From positions 1 to 14,662 of the forward strand of contig UZAE01013337.1 of the NCBI GenBank assembly GCA_900617975.1: a stretch of 14,662 nucleotides of DNA. The letters are read 5' to 3'. The stretch is from Rodentolepis nana (Eukaryota; Platyhelminthes; Cestoda; Cyclophyllidea; Hymenolepididae). The notes under the pieces were generated by a model, which did no database searches, was not told the origin of the DNA, and saw nothing but the letters and a program-made list of their open reading frames with translations. The position numbers and the translations under genes were made by a program. This document shows, one piece after another, positions 1 through 9,400 of this stretch (position 1 is the stretch's first letter; each line of letters begins with the position of its first letter).

Positions 1-41
1 GAGGTCGATCTAGGTTACTCACAGATTTCAATCCTTTTTTT

Positions 42-343
42 CAAATGGCAGGCATTTTGTTAGTTATCATTAGCCCTTTAGCTGACTTCGGGCTTCACAG
101 AGAGGAAGAGGAACATTAAAGTGAGAAAAATTCGACAGTGGAAAAGAAGAGCGATTCACAGATGTAAAAGAGACATACAGACACAAAGGCAGAGAAAAGG
201 CTAGATGAATTTTGTGGAAGGGGTCGAATATGACATACAGTGGGGTCATGGTAGTTTGAAGTCAGAAGTCAACTGCCAGTTAATAGACTTTTTTTGCCGT
301 ATGATTATACGTTGTCCAGAGTGCACCACGTGAAGGTAAATCT
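42..343. repeat. Dispersed repeat, left copy
   Basis: About 300 bp match, in the same orientation, the sequence at 14362-14661. Both copies begin with CAAATG-S-CAGGC after a T-rich or TA-rich stretch and are alignable to the CACGTG-containing end near 343. The longest exact match is 46 bp (226-271 here, 14545-14590 there); by eye the copies are roughly 80-85% identical with small indels. This divergence and the shared left boundary indicate an old dispersed repeat, not an assembly duplicate. There is no long ORF. I see no convincing Pol III A/B boxes, terminal inverted repeats or target-site duplication, so the class (SINE, MITE, solo LTR or other) is unresolved. The right boundary is unknown because the other copy is cut by the window end. 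Confidence 0.85.
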
Positions 344-2907
344 GTCGCCCACCCCACGTTCAATCCTAAGGTAATATAGATTTCACAGTAAAACTATCGT
401 ATCTAAGAAGTCTTTAATAATCATCTATTACCTCTGTAGTTAACCTACAACTTGATGACCAATTGAGCACTATAATTTGAGTTTATGTACCGAGAACTCT
501 AGAGTAATATAATTAGACATGTGTAAATATTTGGGGTAGGTGAAATTACAAAATGCCAAAAAGTGGGCTGTAATTGAGCGATAATATCTACAATAACAGT
601 ACCAGGGTAATGCCTAGCAAACTAATAATTTTGCTTTTATGGTGAAAATCATTCATTTCACAAATATGTACCTGATTAAATTAAAATGCACACTTGTTTT
701 CATGGAAGACCAACCATTAACAATCTCTAGCAAGCATGTTGGAATTATTTCAAGATTCATATATGGTCAAAATCGATTGTTGGATGCTTATAAATTTACG
801 TCAAAAATATCATCGATCGACCATTTCCACTAATTGGCACTCAAAGTATCGAATAATTTTGAGTGATACCAATAATTCATTCCTCCTCCATTTTCTGTTG
901 GCTTAAAGGGAGGCATTATCGTGCTAATCAGCGACGTATTCATTCACAAAATATGTTCCCATCCACAAAATTTACACTCATTAATTAACTACTAAGACCC
1001 ATAGGGTACTAATACGGTTTTTTTTTCAGTTCTCACTTATCCTCACCAAAAACGATTAAACACAGTCTGATTGGGAGTTTTCGGCCTTCCACTTTGGCTC
1101 CTAAGGGAGACTTCATCCCATATGCTCGCATTTGGTGAAATTACCTGTGAAATAAATGAACTTTTCGCTTTTTCCCCATTTTGTTTCCTGAGGGAGAGAA
1201 GGAGTGTAAAAAGTTAGGCCCCCAGTACATGCTGTAGATGAGAACTGTCAGAATTTTGAGTTGGTACTCTAGTTGACTTGTAAATTCTCACAGTTATTGG
1301 AATTCCCAGGCCACTCTACCCATTCAAATTCTGTTGAACATTTAGGCCTCATTAAGGTTCTTCCGGTTTCTCCACTCTCATATATTTGCATTCTTATACT
1401 CAGAAAGTGCTCCAGTAATCGCCAAATTTTGGTAACAATAAAATTGAGCAACTACTAGTCTTTTTTTTACTTGAATGAAACACAATTACTCTCCTGCGAT
1501 TAGATACCTTTTCTGAAACCTCCAATCACCGACACATATTCACTTATGTGATTGACCAATCGCTCAAGCTAAATCTCTTTTTATCCAGGTTACCTCCCAT
1601 CAACTTAAGCCACATGCTGATTATACTTCCCTAGTGAGCTTGAGAATGTAATTTCCTCTGTCAGCAATTTACAAAGAGGTAGCAGGTTGTCCCTTTAATT
1701 GCCACTCACCTGACTCCAACTTGTTATTATAGGTTGAAGAAGAAAGATATGCATCAACCGCTGGAAGCAGATTGAAAGGATTCAGTGATTTACTCCTCTA
1801 ATTCTCATCTTACGCATACTAAGATGATGATATAACGAGGCAGAACTTAACCAATCTACAGGATTGTAGTTATCCGTAGTTGATGAGTACGCAATGGACG
1901 CAGATGGTGTTCAATGTAATCATGAAAAGGGGTGAACTGTCCAGTTCCCCAACATTCAACTATCGGCATTATCAAAAATTCATTTTTCGAACTCCCTATT
2001 TACGGCGATAGATTGGTACGCTGTTGTTGAATGCCTAGTATTTGCGAGATCTCTCAAAGAGGCCATTCCTTTCAGTCACGGTTAAGGCGTGTTAAGTGAT
2101 ATCATCAACTGCAATATTCCCACAAACTTACCAAATTCTCCCACATTGATTGAACACTTTTACTGATTTTCTACTGAAAAATATGCCAACATTTGGATAT
2201 TATTCCTAGGGAAAAATAGTCATTATGTCAAATCATTTGTCGTCCAGTTTGCAAATATGGCGCAAACATAGGCAAGATTTGTCAGCCGATAAGTCTCTCA
2301 ACTAGACAAGTCAGCTTTGTTATGGTAGAATTTAAGTTGTCTTAAAGAAGTATAGCTAGAAGAGAACTGACTTAGTTATCATTAGACACTAAAATGGAAA
2401 TACAAGTATGGCAACGTCTTTTTTCCAATGAATGCTCAGTTTATAAAACGCAGCAGACTGCTAAGTCAGATGTATGACAAGAAAGTACGATTTCGTGTTT
2501 GTGTCATTCATCTAACTATTTTGCTGGATTAATAAAAATTATAGATATAACTTTCATAAAAATGTCCGAATTGACTCAGAGCATATTGTAGAGTATGAAT
2601 TGACTTTCAACAGAATCAATGGCATTGGTGCGAAATTTCGACATACTGAATTTTAATTGGATCGTTTGATGAAATAATTCATGCAGTTGAAGCAGGGCTA
2701 CTCTTTAAATTATCAGAACTTCCTATTCTCCTCTTTTAACCCCCCCTCTTTTATTTACCTCATGTTTAGGCTATTTTTCCGAATTTAATTTTGATTTTAA
2801 TTGTAATTTTGCAATCATGGTAAAAGTAAATAGACAGAAATTAAAATATCTATAAATTCACATAAATCCTGTACTTTTTTCGTTTTATGTGAGCAAATTA
2901 GGACTTG

Positions 2908-2931
2908 CTCCCTCCCTCTCTCTCTTTCTCT
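2908..2931. repeat. Polypyrimidine (CT-rich) tract
   Basis: 24 uninterrupted pyrimidines of CTCC and TC units. It resembles a splice-acceptor tract, but the next AG is followed by no open frame worth calling, so it is listed only as a simple repeat. Confidence 0.7.
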
Positions 2932-3847
2932 ACCTCTCAAAATTTAAGAGTTCCGAAAGATCGAATGAGCTTCAATTTTTGCGTGCGTGTACTTAAATGA
3001 CCTCATTTAGGTGAACATGTCGCACTAAAATGAAATAGACAGATATTTTTTGTCACTTTGCACAGCCCGCCAGACGCATTCAAAGGTTACAAAGCGAAAA
3101 GCAAACATACCGTCGTCTCTGCATCGTATGAGCGATTAACACCAATCCTATCGAAACTTTTCAAATTAAATCACTTGTTCTAGGGGTAAAGCTGTGCATT
3201 GCCACCGAGGATAAAATGAAAGTTTAGATTGGTTTGAGTCTAAGTGTGCTCTGATTTGTACTGAAAATTTTTATCTAATACCCCGTGAAAGTTTGAGGAG
3301 GTAGTGAAATTTGCATAAAACAGGTGAACATGGCGGAATCCCGAGGTCATATCCTAAAATTTGAAAGTGGTACCCTTTATTAAAGAGCGGGCAAAAAGAT
3401 ACACTAATAAACGGGTGTAAATTAGGTGTCAAAATGCACAATTTTTGTCACACTGGCTCATCCTGGTTTGTCCTTTCTGAGACTATTCTACTGCCTTCTG
3501 TGTCCATATACTTTAATTTAATTAGAGCACATAAAACAGGTTTGTGATATGCCATGGGTTATTACTAATATAGTTTTATTTGGTAGACGTTCGAGTAGAC
3601 AAAAGGGCAAATCTATCTCGTATTTATAGCTAAATGTCTTTTTTTAAAAATCATAACTGAATTATCCACCAGCTTTCGCAACCAATGGGAGCGGGGTGAC
3701 GAATAGGTTAGCCAAGTAATGAGAACCACTAGGAAATATGTTCAACCTTAATATCCATAATCCAAAACCTCATAATTCAGCACAAAAAGCTTTAAACAAT
3801 AAGTTAAATTGATTATTAAAAGGTTCAAACTAGTGTAGAAAATACTT

Positions 3848-3900
3848 TAAATTTAAATGCTTGCTCTACTTAAAACATTAAGTAGGAATGCTTTAATTTA
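3848..3900. repeat. Imperfect inverted repeat (hairpin)
   Basis: A perfect 8-bp stem (CTACTTAA at 3866-3873, TTAAGTAG at 3878-3885) closes a 4-nt loop. Beyond a small internal loop, outer arms 3848-3860 and 3890-3900 pair again over about 11 bases with two bulges. The total is 53 nt and very AT-rich. It could be a folded RNA element or a chance palindrome. Confidence 0.5.
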
Positions 3901-5269
3901 TCAGAAAGTGACTTGAGTGTTTAGAAGCTGTTTAACACATTTGTGTCACATCCAAACAAAGTCCACGGGCCTTTGTCGTTGATGCACTGGACCTTTCTAC
4001 TGATTTTTCATGCTATGGCTTTAAATGTAGTTTTTAAGCAACCGTACTCATTGCCTAACAGGCAATCATTCATTTTCTTCTTTTCAAAATCCATTAAAAT
4101 GAGTGAACTACAGTAACATTAACTGTATTTAGAGTTAAACGTATCTTTATTTCTGTCAACAAATCCAAGACGATCTGAAATGGTTGACTTGCGATGCGGT
4201 CTCGACTACAATATCCACAGCCAACCCAATAATGCGTATGCATAGGCGTTTGAACATGGTTACCCGAAAATTAATGAAGAGGTGACTGAAGTCTAACGAT
4301 TATTTTGTATTTAACGCTAATTTCTTTGCCAATAAATGGGGAGTGGATTCCATCCACCTCTAAACGGATCTAATGACATCAATGACTTGATTTATTCCGT
4401 TTATTCGATCTATGTAACTCCTGTCCACCTAACATTTAATCTTTTTTTGATATAAATTATAACGCTGGATTTTTTTAAGTTGATTTGTTTTAAATGCATA
4501 GAATCTCAATTCTTAACAATAGCACTTGTACATGATACTAGGATCAGCTGTTCAATGAAAACCTGCACAAGGACTATCTTAAACGCGAATATTGGAAATC
4601 GTTTTTGCCAACTCACATAAGATTGACTCACTGAAATAAAGTACATTAAAAGAGCCTTCCTAGGTGATTTCTCCCGTAAAATGAGGAGGGGACAGTGAAA
4701 GAGATCCTTGATCATTTACCAATTAGGCTGCGGGTATTGCCAAATCTCGATTCACCACTGTAAACATCTTCATACTATGTACCGCAAAGAAAAAAGGACC
4801 AAACAAAGATTTATATGGCGGATATGATCTTCCTTGCCTTGGAATTTCGAAACTCCGAAGACCCTGCACAATCATTAGTTTGATCTTTTCTAAGACCTAG
4901 AAAATAGTTTAAGGTATATCCACGTACTTTAGTGAGGGTTTCGCTCGAAAGAAATTATTATTATCAACTTAAAAGTACAATTGCAATTTGTTGTTAGTTA
5001 TTCATACATCCACTCTTTTATAAACATGTTAAATAGATGACGTAATGTTAACGATTAGGAAAAGTCTGTGCGGTATGCGGATATTTTGAGAAACTAGTCA
5101 GGTTAAAGAAGTATAACTACCTTCAACTATGACGCCTTAAAATGAATTACTTTTCGGTTCCTCAAGTGGATCAATAATGGAAAGGTTATTTTTTCGGTTT
5201 TGTTACTTGATTGACGTTTTGCCAAATTGAAATAACGTGATAGTTGCTGAAATTTTCAGAAATCTTTCA

Positions 5270-5286
5270 TGGAAAATAATTTTCCA
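5270..5286. repeat. 17-bp palindrome
   Basis: TGGAAAAT, one central base, then ATTTTCCA: perfect 8-bp arms. No adjacent gene element explains it, and in AT-rich DNA of this length it may be chance. Confidence 0.5.
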
Positions 5287-6330
5287 CGCTTTATTGATTT
5301 AGTTAATAGTACTTATATTTATCTTTCCATTGAACGTTTTAACTTTTTGTCTTTTGGCGTTAAATTAGGCCTCCACAGTCGTAACATTCCAAGTTAAAGC
5401 TTGCAGTGATTGCGATTCACCCAACTGCAATCATTCTGCTGGGAAAAAATGTTAAAATGGTTGAAATCAGAGAATAAACCTTGATTAATGGATAATAAAC
5501 TAACTTAATATTAGTGATTATAAGTAAAATAAACGAGAACTCGCTGAAAAATTCTAAAATGTGTGAAGAACTACTGAGAGCTCCCCAAAGACCCTGTGGT
5601 TTCCATGATTAAATTGAGGGAATGAATATGGAACTGAGATAGAAAAGAAAATATTAAAATATCCGACACTCCAAATGAAGAGAAGTATGACGAAGATAAG
5701 GTGAGATTAGTAACTTTAATAGGTGAAATATGCTTACTTGTTGTTCTTCATTTTTAAAATAAATGTAAATCTGAAATAAAGTTTTTTTAAAATTTTAACA
5801 AATTATCAAATTTGGTGCATATGCTAGAAAATGTTCGCTGAAGGATTTTGCACACGCTCTCAAATGAACAAATTGAAAACAGGTTAATCGACGTTATTAT
5901 TCAGAGTGGGAGAGGAAAATTTCAAATTAAGTCTAATGACATATAAAGGAAAATGTGTTCTGAAAGTGAGGACAAAGGACTTGACCATCGTATGAGTATA
6001 ATTTTAAATGACAAAGAGAGGGCTTTGCATTCATAATACGAATAGCTTAAAGTAAACGACACTATAAACTGAAATTTCATGATAGGATTGAGCCTTAAGA
6101 ATAAAAATAAGTAAATTGCATTCATACATACAAATATAATGAAAACACCTATTAAAAGTTTTCAATTTCAGAATCCGCTAAATGTTATACGCTAAAATAA
6201 ATAAAAAACTTTTTATTGATATGGCATGTAAAATCAAAATATTTGTTAATCTGTGTTTGTTTTAAATCATTATCTTATTGTTATACCCTTGATCAGACAG
6301 AGCGGTAAACTTGACTTTCTTTTTGTCTCT

Positions 6331-6333
6331 CAG
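6331..6333 (+). promoter_or_regulatory. Splice acceptor (cis or spliced-leader) before the first coding exon
   Basis: A long pyrimidine run (about 6313-6331) leads to CAG, with a plausible branch-point sequence (CTTGAC) a little upstream. The mature exon would start at 6334, only 23 nt before the start codon. No donor for an upstream exon can be identified with confidence, so the site may accept either a cis-spliced 5' UTR exon or a trans-spliced leader, if the organism uses one. Confidence 0.6.
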
Positions 6334-6356
6334 ATTCATCAGATAAGCGAATGTAG
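6334..6356 (+). promoter_or_regulatory. Short 5' UTR with an ATG-TAG start-stop uORF
   Basis: This is the 23-nt leader between the acceptor and the main ATG. Its last six bases (6351-6356) read ATG TAG, a one-codon upstream ORF in the same frame as, and directly touching, the main start at 6357. The in-frame TAG also shows that no upstream exon can extend the ABL frame through this exon, which fixes the N-terminus at 6357 for transcripts that use it. Confidence 0.65.
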
Positions 6357-6435
6357 ATGGGTAGTCAACATGCCAAACCTAAAAAGGGAAGTTCGGATAC
6401 TGTTGACAAGAATATAATTGCACGAAGTGGTAAAG
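6357..6435 (+). CDS. ABL: Exon 1 coding part: N-terminal cap with a myristoylation-type start
   Basis: Encodes residues 1-26 and the first base of codon 27. It begins MGSQHAKPKK: Gly2 with a small residue at 3 and basic residues at 7, 9 and 10 resembles the N-myristoyl and basic-patch start of ABL isoform 1b and Src-type kinases. The chosen donor is AAAG/GTACTT at 6436. An alternative donor six bases upstream (GTG/GTAAAG at 6430) keeps the same phase and would remove two residues. The cap up to the SH3 is about 50 residues, shorter than the roughly 80 of human ABL1b. Myristoylation is inferred from the motif only. Confidence 0.8.
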
Positions 6436-9400
6436 GTACTTTAAACGATAGTTTTCGCATATTTTTTTTGTAATTTGGTTGTATTTAAGTACAATCTGTA
6501 ATTTAAATATAATTATATATTTGATGTGCTTGAAGATATGTAGAGCCATTTTCAACTTTAGGAAAAAGGACTAAATGTACAGAAGACGGGACCTCTGTTT
6601 CTTCTCTGGATTTAACTCAGTCACTTGATGGAGATGTACTCGCAATATCTGATTATGACCCTCCATTGAATTGCACTGGGTCTACAATTGCCGTGAGAAA
6701 AGGTAAGCTTCAGGAAGTATAAGCAGAATGCTATGGATCTTTATGTATATATTGACTTTTTCCCATCACTTTTAAGGCGACTCGTTACTTGTATACGGCC
6801 AGAGCCCTTCAGGTGGTGATTGGTTGGATGTTTTATGTCGGCGCACTGGTGAGCGCGGTTGGATACCTGCTTCCTGTGTCTTTGATTCCTCCTCTTATGT
6901 TTCGAATTCCTCTCCCACCGCCTCTACAATAGCATCCTCTATGGATCCTCTGATTGCCACGGACTATCCAGTCTCCTGTCCCAGTTTAATAGGAGAGCGT
7001 TGGTACCATGGTGCTATCCATCGGAGTTATGCTGAATATCTCCTCAACAGTGGAATTACTGGCTCATTTCTCGTGCGTGAATCTGAATCGAGTTTCGGTA
7101 AACTTACCCTCAGTCTTCGATCAGACGGACGAATATTCCACTATCGAATTTGTACTGACGAAAATAATCAGGTGATTCCAAGTTTTACAATTTTATTCCT
7201 TTTTCTCGCTCTTACTTAAGTCTATTGTCATTCGTATTAGACGGCAATGAATTGGAAATAATTGCAAGATAGGAGTTTTATTACAAGCTATCGTGTGTTG
7301 GATTAATTTAAGTCATGTTTATGACAACCAGGCGTCAAATTAGAATGTAACGATCTACCAGTTTTTTGAAGATCCGTATTTGAGAAGCTTTTGTTCATAA
7401 TAAATTTGAACCTCGTTTAAATTCTATTACGTTTTGGTAAACGTTTTTGCATACCTGCTTAATGGAGGATTCGGTTATTTGTTCCACAGATTTTAGGAAA
7501 AATAATCGGTAAAAAGTGAACTAAAAGGGGTATAGTTTTAGAGAAGAATAGCTTAATTTTTAGTGCAATCTGTTTTCTGGAGAAGTAACGTTGCTTTCTT
7601 TAAGATTCAGTGTTTGCGTTGATTGTTCATGCCTAGCAACACGAATTTTAATTGAGTGACTATACTTGCAGGGCTTATCGTAGTGAGGTAAATCTCTTCC
7701 ATTAGTTTGTAGACTTCATCGAATTTAGTTTGGCATTGCAAAAGCTGTTTTCTCACTTGATCTAGGGTGTGTCGTATGTTATGTTGAATTTTAGTCGAAT
7801 AATCATCATCATCATTTCTAATTCACCATATTTCTTTACGCCAGCTCTTTGATACGAATATGGATTCGTACTTGTATATTTTCCTTTCTGATTGCATTGG
7901 TTGAAAAGGTATACTGACTCATTATTTTTTCGTCAGCACAAACTGAAAAATATTTAATTCACCTAAAAACTCATTTTGGCCATTAAACGAAGCATCAATA
8001 ATCAGTGCAGCGTTCACTGTACTCCAATTGCGAATAATTTAATCTCCATCTTGCCTTGTCTTTTGTCTCAAGTTGTTAATTAATTTGTTAAATCTTAACC
8101 TCCATTGTATTTCACAGAATGGGGTTAGGGGGGGGGGTCTAGACTTACTCTCACGTAGGTTGTTTCTGACCCTATCCTTTCTCCATTCTCAGTTCCACTG
8201 ATAATTTGTCGCACGTCTTTTCTGCGTTTCTTCGTCACACGCCCTCATAGACCTCTATGCTTAACATAAGCTTGCCACTGTTCTGTTTACTATATACCTT
8301 TCCTCTTAAACAATTACTCATTTTCAGTCGCTCTACCTAATTGACTGCCTCGTTTCTATGATGTGTGTTTGGTGAGGGCCATGATGAATCCCAATTGTTG
8401 GCTTCGTCCAAAGCTGACTGCACTATTTTATTAGTACTCATTACCTAAACCAGCTGAAGTGCTGAATATTTGCAATTAGGGATAGTTGTTTGCAATGCTG
8501 TAGGATAATCAAGTCTATATATTGTTCTCAGAATTACGTCTTATTTACTTCCTTTCATGGTCTAGTATTCTTTTGTTATACGCGAACCTTTATTAAGGGT
8601 AGGGTTTTGGTATTTTGTTGATCTCTATGGCGGCATCTCCTCGATACACTCATCGGAAGGATATGATTCCTAGTTTTGTCAGATTATATTTATTTGTAGA
8701 TGAGTCTGGACACAAATGAGTTCATGTGATTTCTTGCCCATCCTCACTTGTTGGTGGTGCGTATTAAAACCACTCCACTCGTTGTCCTCTCCCGCAAGTA
8801 TTTAGGTAATTAGATTTTTTATGCGGTTGTAGTTCAGTGCCTAAATTTCGTCATTTCACCTTTCGAAAACTTGTGGTTATCAAAATGTTTTCGTTTGCGT
8901 AAATTCCCGCTCACAACTGATGTAGTCATGGCAAAAATGTACATATCCAGTGTGTTATTCTTTCATGATGTTCCTTGCAGAAATTGTATTCAACAATTCT
9001 GCGCTGAATATCTTTAATCATCTCCCAAGGTGTTTATAAAATGACAATCTTGATCTTCTTTATGATAAAATATGATATTCTTTAACTTAAAATACCAGAA
9101 CTCTACCATATTCTAGTCTTAAATGCATTTCTTAATTCTCAAATGATTGAAGTCAAATCATATAGTTTGCAATGCTATAGTTCGCAATAATTACTCTAGA
9201 AGATTATTATTTATACTAAAATCTGATACCGAGCTCTCAAAACTAGATTTACTAGATCAATTGCAAGGCAAATATGACACTTCTTTAGGGTATGATTGGA
9301 CCACGTGACCTTCAGCGTACCAATTCCGATCAGAGATTTGTTTTCAAGACGACATAGTAGCAAATAACATTAACAATTCCATTTTGCTAATTTCAGAGCG

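Larger units (their letters stand above)
344..6333. other. 5' flank or 5' UTR intron of the ABL-like gene, no gene supported
   Basis: Nearly 6 kb of AT-rich sequence with frequent stops in all frames. The few open frames (60-70 codons at 639-833, 1269-1458 on both strands, 4506-4715 minus and 5922-6125 minus) have no recognisable motif and no coding-like composition. The stretch contains a pyrimidine tract (2908-2931), an imperfect hairpin (3848-3900) and a short palindrome (5270-5286). It ends in a good polypyrimidine tract plus CAG (6331-6333), so at least its right end is likely transcribed as an intron or outron. No clear promoter is visible. Confidence 0.6.

Noticed and set aside
42..120. 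Short ORF shared by the two repeat copies (VIISPL, then D-F and LHR).
   Set aside because: Most differences between the copies change amino acids and the frame breaks at different places, so there is no sign of coding selection.
221..231. B-box-like GGTCGAAT in the left repeat, suggesting a tRNA-derived SINE.
   Set aside because: It is a poor match to the Pol III B box, is changed in the right copy, and no A box is seen at the right distance.
639..833. 64-codon open frame.
   Set aside because: No homology I recognise, AT-driven composition (Ile, Lys, Phe), and isolated in non-coding sequence.
1733..1801. Possible terminal exon of an upstream + strand gene: acceptor TTATTATAG followed by a 22-residue frame starting VEEERYASTAG and a stop.
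   Set aside because: It reads like protein, but it is short, a second phase also gives a plausible 13-residue ending, no upstream exon is found in 344-1730, and no AATAAA occurs until about 2531.
3330..3383. 17-codon small ORF with a good start context (AACATGGCG).
   Set aside because: Start context alone is not evidence; nothing around it supports a gene.
4815..4883. 22-codon small ORF starting MADMIFLAL.
   Set aside because: Too short and without a recognisable motif, promoter or splice context; expected by chance.
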